From contig JAOANR010000002.1 of the NCBI GenBank assembly GCA_030278955.1, positions 7,987,982 to 8,051,981 on the forward strand: 64,000 nucleotides of DNA. The letters run 5' to 3'. This document shows, piece after piece, positions 25,253-35,705 of this stretch (the first letter of the stretch is position 1; every line of letters begins with the position of its first letter). The translations under genes were made by a program, and so were the position numbers. This DNA is from Hygrophila difformis (taxonomy: Eukaryota; Streptophyta; Magnoliopsida; Lamiales; Acanthaceae). The notes below the pieces were generated by a model. The model made no database searches. It saw nothing but the letters and a program-made list of their open reading frames with translations, and was not told the origin of the DNA.

Positions 25253-26085
25253 TTTCATAAAATTGGGACAAAATAAAAAAGAACAAAAAAGAAAGTAAGA
25301 ATAATATATTTGCACGGAGAGTACTTGGTTCCAGATTAGTAATAGTTGGAGATGATGACTTCTCTAAGCGGTAAAGTCCATGCATTCTAGCTTTATAGTT
25401 GGGTTCGATTTTTCACCCTACCCCATATTTCTCCACTTTATTAATTTATATCCCATAGACTCCACCATCATTTTTTTGATTTTGGCTTTAAAAAAAATAA
25501 TAATAAAATAAAATAAAATAGTGTACTTAATTTATTTCTCAAAAAAAATAATAATTTATTAAATGAAACAATATTGGGTGGGGGCCCAATGATGTGATCG
25601 ACATTCAACCCGTTTATGCCAACTTGTTAATTAAAAAGTTTCAATCTAAACTACAAAAATTCATACTACCTCCGTTTGGTTTGTTTCCTAAGGATTCATT
25701 TTTCCCAGTATAAGGCATATTTTAAATTATTTATAATTCAATTTTAGTATAAATAAAAATAATAAAATATTAATATTTAAAATCTACATGCCGAGACGAA
25801 TTTAACAAAATCCCCACTCGACTATATTTCATAAATTATCAAAATATCTTTGTTTTATGCTTAAAAATGGTAAGGGCAAAAATGGAAGTCACAAATAGAC
25901 AAATAGCTTTCCCTTAAAATTATACAATTATCAACTTTATTTTAAAATTCACTATCATAGTATTAATCATGATTTGATTTCGCAATAGTTTATGAAGTAA
26001 TATTGAAACGTATACCCCACTTATTTTTTAGTTTTGAAGTAGAGTATATATTTTTCTGAGTGTACTTGATGGTGTCAAAAAAAAT

Positions 26086-26340
26086 ACTCCATCCGTCACA
26101 CCTTACTTGTCTTGTTTGATTTTCCAGCACTGTTCATTGTTTAATTTTAACTCAATGTTATAGCAAGTATATATTTGAAAAAAAAATAGTCAAGTTAGGT
26201 CTTGTTAGAATCATAAAATCATGTAGTTTTAGAATATATATTTTTCATAATTTTTTGTTGTATATATTTTGAGATATTAATGATTGAAAATGTATATTGG
26301 ATTGTGTATAGAAATAAAAAAGACAGGTTAAATAGTAATC
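26086..26340. mobile_element. Stowaway-like MITE, right end lost
   Basis: The left end ctccatccgtcacacctt and an interior very similar to the copy at 24834 (cactgttcattgtttaa, ggtcttgttagaatc). The right inverted repeat degrades after gacaggttaaatag. Confidence 0.65.
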
Positions 26341-26999
26341 GTTGATTGATCTTGATTCTTGGGGAAAGGGAAAGACGAAGATTGTAGTAGTAAAAGATAA
26401 ATTGTACTACTCCTAAATCAACATTATTATTATGGATTTTTTTTTTAAAAAAAAAAAATGGGTGGATGATCCTCTGCAACTTTCTTGAGTTTGTATCTAT
26501 CCATATCATCCCCTCAACTCATATCATCCTTTTGCCAAATCAATTTATTCTTTTAAAAAATGACAAACAAAAACTTGCCAAGGGAATGATATACCTGTAT
26601 TATGTTACCCCTTTTTTTATTTTTGAATTTGCTTTCTTCCGCAACTAGGCGTAATATATCCTTTAGCTTATTCATTGACCACTTGACCCAAAACAACTTG
26701 TGAATTTATATGGTATGAACTTTCGTCATCCTTTATCTGGCTTGGGCTCCTAAAAAAAATAGGACTTGTGAAAGAGCCAAGAGCCACTCAATCGATGCCA
26801 ACTAAGGGAACTTATTTTTGTGTACTAGATTTAGCGTTGTAGAGATGCTTGGAATGTGATGACTGATGAGTATGGTGTCCTAATCAAAAGAAAAAAAAAT
26901 GTTCAAAATAGGACAAAATAATCAGTTTAGACTACTTATGGATTTATGGTGGCCTTTGGGGGTAGTCTTCCAAATTGTGTATTTGTGTATACCAAGTAC

Positions 27000-27342
27000 T
27001 CCCTCCTTCCTATTTATACCGTCCCAAAATTTTTGAACACAGTATTTTAGATGATGATAATTAGTTGTTAATAGAGGAGTAGATTAGTGTTTAGAATAAG
27101 AGTAAATTAAGGATTTTATATGATGTGATAGTAATAAATTTGAATTTTTATTAGTTTATTTATGTGTGATGTGATGATTGTGTGTTGAATTTATTAATGT
27201 TAGTGAATTTAAAATTTTAATATATTTATTTATTAATGTGATGTGATGATAGTATGTTTGATAATTAAGTATTTAATTATTTCCTAAAAAGAATGTGACA
27301 ATTGTATTGGGACGTGCTAAAAAAGAAAGTGAGACAGATTAC
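27000..27342. mobile_element. Stowaway-type MITE, diverged
   Basis: Left end ctccctccttcctatttat; the right arm tgggacgtgctaaaaaagaa is a degraded inverse. The interior resembles the 337-bp family at 13820-14156 in inverted order. Confidence 0.55.
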
Positions 27343-27665
27343 ATCATTTGTCACTTTAACTTTTTGATTGGACAGCAACACATAAGTCTGAATCTAGAGT
27401 TATTATGGGGGACAAATTATATGGATGGTTTCAATGAAATTATTGGGTTTTAGAACCACAAATATATAGATAATGCCTTGTGCTAATTTAGAGGTATTTA
27501 TCTTATAGATTGAAATTTTTTTTTTTTAAAAAAAAACAATCCTTCTCCCCCTTTATTTTTCTATTATTGCTGCAGCTCTCCAGTTTTAAGGAAAATAACC
27601 AACCATGTATCTTGAAAAGACAAAAGTAAATATAAAACCCATTTTCAATTAAGTATTATGACACA

Positions 27666-27799
27666 GGAATGATGACTTGACATAATGGTCATGTTTATTC
27701 ACTTACGACTATAAGGTTAGGGTTTCGACTATAATGGTCATGGCTTGGATTCTCACACACCTTTGCCAACATATGATGAGTGTTAATGTTTACCAAAAT
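27666..27799 (+). mobile_element. SINE family B, rearranged copy
   Basis: Head and tail of the SINE are present (gacttgacataatggtcatg, ggattctcacacacctttgcc) with a partly repeated middle. The 13-bp duplication aattaagtattat lies at 27647-27659 and 27800-27812. Confidence 0.6.
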
Positions 27800-27911
27800 A
27801 ATTAAGTATTATCACACATATACTCTCTATTTACAATATAATTTTTTTCTTAAAAATTTATGGCAAATAATCTCCGAAAGATTAAGGATTAAATAAAATT
27901 TGTGGAGTTAA

Positions 27912-29492
27912 ATGGAATTCACGTCGCTCTCGTCTCGTCCTCCCGATATCCCGCCCTCGCCGACGGTTTCTTCCCCTAAGTCTTCCCTGGTCGCCCCTGA
28001 TATTTCGTTTCGAGATGCTGCCAGCGGAAGTCCGTCCCGCCCTCCAACTCCGCCTGAGGATGTGGTAGATTTGATTGCAGCAAAGCTTGCGACTGTATCT
28101 CGGGACGGGGAACAAAGTCGTTGCTCGAAGATCCGGTTCGACCGTGCCTTGTTGGAATCTCGCTTTGAACCTTGGAAGGAAACGTTGGTCGTCAAAATCA
28201 TGGGCACCACTATTGGTTACGCTGCCATGAAGGACCGCCTCACCCGAGTATGGAAGCTGCAGGAAAATTCTTTCGACCTCTTGGACGTGGGTTTCGGATG
28301 TTATTTGGCTAAGTTTGATAACCTTTCAGATCGCGAACGAGTTCTCACACAGGGACCTTGGATTGTGTTCAACCATTGATTGGCTGTGATGCGTTGGACT
28401 AGGGAGTTTGATCCGGAAACAGCCACGGTGAATACGATTCACACTTGGGTCCGGCTTCCCGGACTCAAGCAAGCCTTCTACAAGGAGGACATGCTTCGTG
28501 CCATTGCTTCGGCCTTAGGCCCCGTGTTGAAGGTCGACAAAAATACCACGTCTGTGTCGCGTGGTCGTTATGCTCGAGTTTGCGTTGAAATCAGACTTGA
28601 TGAGCCCCTTATCGGCCAACTCGATGTGGAAGGCGATATCATCAAGGTTGCATACGAAGGCTTACACATGTTGTGTATGAAATGTGCGCGATATGGGCAT
28701 CTCCAGGACCGATGTACGACTCAACCTCGGCGGCAGGCCGCCCCTACACAAGCGGCGGAGGTAGTTCCGGATGAGTTTGCAGGGAAAACTCAGGATGGCA
28801 AGTTGCATGGCACAAGGAAAGAGACTCCCAATAATCAGGGAAGGAATGCTGAAAATTTGGAAGTTTCCAAAACTACTTTAGGTATGAAATCTGGTGTGGA
28901 GGGGACCACCTTGGACGAGGATATGCACGTGGGAGAATGGATGATTGTGCAACGTAGGAAGCCGCGTGCAAAGAACATTCCTACAAACCCTAAATCAGTG
29001 GGCCAGGGCCGATCTTCTTTGGGCCAGAATATGACTACTCGCCCGGAGTCCAGCAGGCCATCTCAAAGGCCGGGTAAAGCCATTGAGACTTCATCGGCTG
29101 TGATCATCTCTTCGGGCCCGAGTTCTAGCCATGATACCCACATAGAGCGACAAAAGAAAGGTGGCCACATCAACAAGCGGGTACGTATTGAAACAAAGCA
29201 TTCCAAGCTTGAAGTGAAGGCGGCTGATCCCGATGGATCACTGGAGGTGACAGAAAATTCGACTGCGGGAAATGGCCAGTCGAGCGAACAGGACCAAGTG
29301 ACTGGCAGGGGCCCCGAACTACCCCCCACTGGTCTTCCTCTCACTACTGAAGAGCTCTCCTTTCATGTCGGTAAAGGCGATGATGAGGCTATGGAATCTA
29401 GCCAAGAATTGGAATTGGGAGAAGATGGACACACCTTGGCCGGGGATGATGGAGATCAGTCACCAGAAGGTGACGCTGCTATGCAGTGCTAG
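27912..29492 (+). pseudogene. LINE ORF1 (DUF4283 and zinc knuckle), one premature TGA
   Basis: A 526-codon frame interrupted by one TGA at 28377-28379 (codon 156). The N-terminal part has the DUF4283 pattern (residues about 80-160, with LVVKIMG, VWKL and LTQGPWIVFNH). After the stop the frame continues with MRWTREFDPE and a CCHC knuckle C-x2-C-x4-H-x4-C at about residues 255-268. The remainder is hydrophilic. ORF1 proteins of this type bind the element RNA and chaperone reverse transcription. It ends 38 nt before the likely ORF2 ATG at 29531. The stop falls in a conserved aromatic position, so it is a real inactivating change rather than a natural end. Confidence 0.9.
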
Positions 29493-29530
29493 GGCTGGCC
29501 ACCCCCCTCCCCCCCATCGATAAGTGTTTA

Positions 29531-32500
29531 ATGGACTTTCGCAATCTTAAGATTCTATCATGGAACGTTGGAGGGATTGGTGCGAAGCAAACCAAATTGG
29601 TGTTGCTTGATATTTTACGTCGGGTAAACCCTGACATTGTTATTATTACGGAACCTCAGGTCTCATTTAGCAATTGCCAAACGCTGTTTCTTCGGGCAGG
29701 CTACATCCTTATCTGCTTGCAAGAAGCAGTTGGCCGTTCGGGAGGAATTTGGATGCTATCTAATAATAGGAATCGCTTCCAAATCCAAAATTTTGACACT
29801 AGCAATCGTCTGCTTCCTGTTCGCCTCATGAATGGGAACTCCTCATGGTTTGTCACCGCCATATATGCTTCTCCACGTTATGGCGAACGACGTCGGGATT
29901 GGGATAATATTCGACAACTTTCCTCCAGGATTGACGGTCCGTGGATGGTTATCGGAGACTGGAATCAGGTCACTTGTACTTCAGATGTCCGAGGTGGCCT
30001 CTTCAACATTGGGCGGGCTGAGGAGCTTACACATGTCTTATATGATTGTGGTCTCAATACAATCAATAATCAAGGCGCCCAGTACACATGGGCTCGAGGG
30101 AATGTCTCCAAACGCCTGGACCGAGCAGTAGGGAATATCGATTGGATCACCCTTTTTCCCTTCGGGTTTGTTCAAACGTTGCCTAAGATTGCATCCGACC
30201 ATTGTCCTCTAGTATTGAACTGTGGTTCAGCCCCAGTGCGCTCTCCTCCTCCTTTCCGATGGGAAGCATCTTGGTCGTTGCATGAGGATTACAGCTCGGT
30301 GGTTGCAATGGCATGGAGGAATCCAGCATCCGAGATTATGCAAAAACTATCTCATGTAAAAGAGGCCTCCCTGGAGTTTAAACGTACCCATGGTACTAAT
30401 TTCAAGTGGAAAAAGGTAAAAATTTTAAATCGCCTAGCTGGTATTGCCCGCACCCTTGAGCATGTCGACTCCATCCGTCTCACTATTTTAGAGACTGAAC
30501 TAAAAAAGGAATACGAATCCCTCCTTGAACAAGAAGAAGCTCATTGGTATCAACGATCTCGGGATAAATGGGTGCGACTTGGGGACCGCAACACATCCTA
30601 TTTTCATGCTCCAGCGAAAGCTAATCGACATCGGGATCGGATTCATGGCATTCAGTTATCTGATGGTACTTGGTGTGAAGATGAGGGTTTGATCTGTCAA
30701 CATGCCCTTAATTATTACCAGGACCTTTTTGCAAGACATGCTCAGCCTGTTCCCGCAGCAGACCTCCAAGACTTCAATATCTCTATTCCACCGCTGCAAC
30801 CTTTCATGGGAGAGGCTGCTGCCATGATCATAGCAGACGTGACGCCAGCTGAAATCGAGAAGGTGATAATGGACATGAATAGCTACTCTGCCCCCGGCCC
30901 GGATGGCTTCCCGGCCGCCTTTTACAAGAGTCATTGGGAAGTGGTTGGCCATTCGGTGGTGGACTTTGTTCGCAAAACACTTATTGATCAACAGGTAGCT
31001 GGTGAACTTACTAAGGCCTTCATTTGCCTTATTCCTAAGATCCCGTCTCCTGTCACTCTTAAAGATTTCCGTCCAATTACACTTTGCAACGTGTTATATA
31101 AGGTATTGACTAAACTCCTTGTTACTCGGCTTAGACCTATACTACAAGAGACTATTTCACATGAGCAGAGTGCATTCTTGCCGGGACGGGGAACCATCGA
31201 CAATGCCATTGCTCTTCAAGAGATCATGGGGCATTTGACATCAAGTACCAGTCGTATCAAAGGTGTCATCTTAAAAATCGATATCGCAAAAGCCTATGAC
31301 AATGTTCGGTGGGACTTCCTTGAAACTTGCTTGACTGATTTGCAGCTTCCAAGTGCTTGTATCCGCCTTATAATAAATTGTGTTTGCTCCCCTACCTTTT
31401 CAGTTATATGGAATGGGCGGCCATTGGAGGAATTTAGGCCGTGCAAGGGCTTACGCCAAGGCGACCCTATCTCACCATATCTCTTTCTATTGGTCATGGA
31501 TAAGCTGTCTTTAATGATCCGTGCATTGGTACGTCAGGGGCTGTGGAGTCCTATTCTACTGCCTGACTCCAACCTTGGGATTTCACATCTCATATTCGCG
31601 GATGATCTGATTTTGTGCTCTGTGGTGGACCGAACGAGTATCCAAGTCATTGGTCGTACTCTTCAGGTTTTTGGGGACGCCTCAGGTTTAACCCTTAATC
31701 CCCAAAAATCTAGTGCATTCATATCTCCGGCGGTGACAAGCCCTATGCGACTGTGGATTGCTGATTATCTTCGCATTCCTTTGGTTGATAATATTGGCAC
31801 ATACTTGGGATTTCCTATGCTAACAGGAAGGCGGCGCAGCAGCGATTTTGATTTCATTTTAAATAAGATCGACACTCGCCTTGATGGATGGGCTAGTAAG
31901 CTACTTAATAAGGCCGGGCGGCTTACCCTTGGACGTTCGGTTCTTTCTGCCATACCTACGTATTTTATGCAGATAGATTGGATGCCGGAATCCGTTTGCT
32001 TGGCTATTGATCGGAGGATTAATAGATTCCTATGGAAGGATAGAGAAGGTAAGGGGATACATTTGGTTAGCTGGATGACAGTGGCCAAATCGAAAAGGGT
32101 TGGTGGCTTGGGCATACGCCGTGCTCGGCTCATGAACGTGGCTCTTCTTGGTAAAATTGTGTGGGATGTCCTTCACTCACCCCACAAAATTTGGGTGCAA
32201 ATGATTAAGGGCAAGATGGCTGGTCGGGATGTGATCCTCAACCCTCCTCCACCGGGCCGCTCTTCAACATTGAAACTGCTTAATAAAGTGCTCCCTCTCC
32301 TCCGTGATGGATTCCAATTCCGTCTGGGAAATGGGGAGGCTTCCCTCTGGTTTTCAGCATGGCACAAGTCCACACCAATCGGCCCTATCATTCCCTATAT
32401 TGCAGTATAGGATTTGGACCTTAAGTGCAAAGATATTATTGACCAGGGGACTTGGAACTTGCAGCGGCTGTACTCCCCCTTACCTGTTTCTATTATGGAT

Positions 32501-33604
32501 GATATCAAGTCTTCTCCCCCTCCCATTCTACATGAGTCATCTAGTGATATTTGGATCTGGAAAGAAGCCTCAAATGGGCGCTATTCTGTGGCCACAACAT
32601 ACAAATATTTAAACACCAGTAGCGGGGCTGGAGTGGATTGGAAATGGCTATGGCAACCGCATGTACCGGAAAAAATTTGTCTGCTACTGTGGCTGCTATC
32701 CCATGATTCATTGCCTATTAATGACGTTCGTTACAAGAGGAATTTGGCTGCCTCGCCGCTGTGTACGGTGTGCGGAGCTGACCGGGATACTTGGGCTCAT
32801 TGCCTCCTTGATTGCAGTTGGGCGAGACACGTTTGGGTGGCACTTCGCATGCACATACCTGGGGACTGTGCGAGTGTCCCCAAAGACGACATACGAAGGG
32901 TGCTTAGGGCGCTATATGACCTATATGGTTTGCGGTTTGTGGCTGCGCTGTGGGTCATATGGAAAGAGCGGAATGCTAGGGTTTTCCGGGGGAAACAACG
33001 TACGACTTGGTTCCTTATTCGTGAAGTCTCTTCATTAGCAGCTCAAATGGAGGCTGCTAGAAAGCCTCTACAAACCGGCCATGGCCCTTCTCTACGCATG
33101 GTGAATTGGAATGACCAAGGAGCTTGCGGTCATATCCTACATGTTGATGGTAGCTCCATTGGAAATCTCGGCCGATCTGGATATGGATTTGTGATTCGTG
33201 ATGATAGTGGTCATTGGATTGGAGGCGGGTGTGGCTATCTTGGGCACAATAATAATCTCTATGCGGAGGTAGCCGCTCTTCTTGCGGGCTTGGAGTTTGT
33301 GGTGCGGCTGGGAGTTCGGAGGGTTACTTGCTACTCGGACTCTAAAGCCGCACTTGATTTATTGAGGTCGGATCATGGGTATCATCTTCTTGCGGGCTTT
33401 CTTTGCCAGATTAAGGAGATTCGAGCATCATTTGAGGCCTGTACAGTCCACCACATTCTTCGCAAAGGCAACCAGGTGGCGGATGCACTCGCTAAGCATG
33501 GGGCGTCGAGAGAGGAATTCTACACTACGTGGGCTTTTCCTCCAGATTTTGTCCTAAGGGAATTGATGGCCGATGCTTCGGGCGTCTTTTTTCCTAGACT
33601 TTAG
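29531..33604 (+). pseudogene. LINE ORF2 (endonuclease, reverse transcriptase, RNase H), one premature TAG
   Basis: A 1,357-codon frame interrupted by a single TAG at 32408-32410 (codon 960); the same frame stays open on both sides. Domains: APE-type endonuclease at about 5-230 (ILSWNVGG, IGDWNQV, SDHCPL); reverse transcriptase at about 450-720 (SAPGPDGFP, KAYDNVRWDFL, LRQGDPISPYL and catalytic FADD near 689); zf-RVT at about 1035-1105 (W-Q-P-H, C-x2-C, H-x4-C); RNase H at about 1205-1330 (HVDGSS, YAEVAALLAGLE, YSDSKAAL, NQVADALAKHG). The stop leaves endonuclease and RT upstream but separates zf-RVT and RNase H. The start is taken as the ATG at 29531; the frame is open a little further upstream. 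Confidence 0.93.
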
Positions 33605-34003
33605 TTGATTTCACTTCCCTCTTGTCGGTTTTTTTCTTTCATTTTTCTTGTTTTCTGGCCTTTGGCTTCTCCAAAAAAAAAAAATAAAATAAAATTTGTG
33701 AGTCAAATCAGTATAGTTAAATTGGAAAAGTCAATATCAATTAAAGGAGCAAAATGGTAGTAATTAATAGTATATGTTTCAACATTAATAAACACATTAA
33801 AAGTTCACATAAGGTTATAGACTTTATAAAGTATAAAATCTATATATTGATCATAGAAGTGCAGTGCCAAATTCTAGCTTTCGATATTTTAAATTGTAGT
33901 TGTAGTTGATCAATGTGAGGTCCATCTTACCAACGTTGAATACTTAATAGTATATTGTTTTCTTTGTTGAAAATCAACCACTCTTCTTTTTTTATACGAA
34001 ATA

Positions 34004-34263
34004 CTCCCTCTGTCCCATTAAAAGTGGCCCCTTTTGACTTTTGACACTGTTCATTGTTTAACTTTGACTCAATTTTATTGTATTGATACAAGAAGAGAAA
34101 AATAATTAAGTGTGGTCTTGTTAGAATCGTCTAATTGTATAATTTTAAAATATACATTTTATATAATTTTTACTTATACCGATTTTGAGATATAAAGCGT
34201 TTAACAATTGCATTGGATTTTGTGCAGAAGAGAAAGTAGCCACTTTTAATGGGACGGAGGGAG
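34004..34263. mobile_element. Stowaway-type MITE, well preserved
   Basis: Ends ctccctctgtcccattaaaa and acttttaatgggacggaggg form long inverted repeats between TA dinucleotides (34002-34003 and 34264-34265). At 260 bp it is a good reference copy for the window's main family. Confidence 0.92.
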
Positions 34264-34842
34264 TACGAAATTTTGGAATTAAACTACACTCTTTGTCCCA
34301 AAAGAAAATATACTCATAAGAAGTAGTCGAATAAATTTTAGAATTTGGAATTTCTTAAAAATAAAATATACTTCTTAAGTATCCTAAATTTTTGGATAGG
34401 CAGTTCATAATATTAATTTTGTAATTAATATTTTTAAAATTAATATTTTAAAATATATATAAGTGAAAATTATATATAATATATAATATATTTTAAAATT
34501 ATATAAATAGAGATGAAAATATTTTGTGTGAAAGGCAATAAATGAATTTGATTTTTCATTACAATTTTTTTGGTTGGCTTTTGTAATAGTAAGAGGGGAC
34601 TGCTGTTTTTTGTTCATTTGTCTTTGGTAGGCAGCTAGGCATGTCACATGCACCACTTGGTCATATTTTAATGTAAGCTTGTGGTCGATTACCTATAAAA
34701 AAAAAAAGCTGATTCTATTCCTTTCCCAAATTTTCAGATTCATATAAATAATTTCGAATAATAATTCCTGGTTTCAGGCTATCATTTCCAGGGATAATTA
34801 AATAATAAAGTGTACTGCCGATTGAGTTATTTTTTAGATATA

Positions 34843-35104
34843 CTTCATCCCGTCTCGATATAAATGTTACGTTGGACTTTTTCATACTATTCATTGTGTA
34901 ACTTTGATTCAAATTTTTATCGTAGCTATGAAAGGAAAAACATAATCAAGTGAGATCTTGTTAGATTCATCCAATCTTGTAGTTTTCGACAATCAACATT
35001 TTATAAGTTTTTATTACACACAATTTAAGTTATAAACCGTTAAAAATGTGTATGGACAAATGTGTCGGAAGGGAATGTGACAATTATATTGAGACGAAGG
35101 TAGT
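34843..35104. mobile_element. Stowaway-type MITE
   Basis: Ends cttcatcccgtctcgatat and atattgagacgaaggtag, TA on both sides, family interior (attcattgtgtaactttg, aagtgagatcttgttag). Confidence 0.82.
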
Positions 35105-35149
35105 ATCAAAATTCTTAGTACTTTGATTTTTTTTTTGAAAAAAAATAAT

Positions 35150-35326
35150 ACTCCCTCCGTCCCATTTATATTGTCCTGTTACTGTTGGGCACAAGGTAAA
35201 GTTAATTTGTGAGTATATGATAGGGCTAACGGAAAAATTATTTCTATTTATATAAAAAAAAAAGACATTTGTGATAGAAGACATCTGTGAGAGACATAAA
35301 AAAATAGAAAGAGGGAGTTTTTTTTT

Positions 35327-35363
<37 letters not shown>
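35150..35363. repeat. Stowaway end plus long poly-A tract
   Basis: A Stowaway left end (ctccctccgtcccatttat, from about 35150) without a matching right end is followed by AT-rich sequence and a run of about 33 A ending at 35363. From 33701 to 35705 I see no gene. Confidence 0.5.
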
Positions 35364-35365
<2 letters not shown>

Positions 35366-35705
35366 CAAAAGAAAAGCAATAAGATGAAACAAAAAAATAA
35401 AGGTGGATGGAATGTACCTTGCATTCTTGACCAGAAATGTCAAAATTGCTGCATTGTCATACGGTAAGAATGGCCAATACTCCTTCCAAGTCCCAATTTT
35501 GCTTCGTCGTCTTCTCCAAACTTACCTGTTTTCCCATTCATGTATCCATTCTAATAGCTGCCCTATTTGATTCCAATGTCGGCTTCAAAATTACTCCAAC
35601 ATGTTTCTAAGACCTCCTTCAAATAAATAAATACTGGAAAAAGCGATGATCAGATCATTCCAATACCAATGTTCTTCATTATCCACTAATTGAAGGCGTC
35701 TCCCA

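Larger units (their letters stand above)
21959..27904. other. Gene-free interval between the ATL gene and the LINE
   Basis: About 6 kb with no supportable host gene. It holds the SINEs and MITEs listed above, AT-rich filler, ATT/TTA trinucleotide runs (25198-25250) and a possible tRNA-like fragment at about 25350-25420 (tctctaagcggtaaag then gggttcgattttt). Confidence 0.5.
27905..33686 (+). mobile_element. Nearly complete plant L1-type LINE
   Basis: A 5.8-kb non-LTR retrotransposon with two ORFs, a short A-rich 3' end, and a 14-bp target duplication (aaataaaatttgtg) at 27891-27904 and 33687-33700. ORF1 starts only 7 nt after the left duplication, so almost no 5' UTR is left. The copy is therefore probably slightly 5'-truncated. 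Domain order is ORF1 (DUF4283-like, zinc knuckle), ORF2 endonuclease, reverse transcriptase, zf-RVT, RNase H, as in plant L1 elements. Coding GC is clearly higher than the AT-rich flanks. Each ORF has a single premature stop, so it is not autonomous as read. It looks like a fairly recent insertion. Confidence 0.95.

Noticed and set aside
32414..33604. Independent RNase H gene
   Set aside because: It is in frame with, and a continuation of, LINE ORF2 after a single premature stop.
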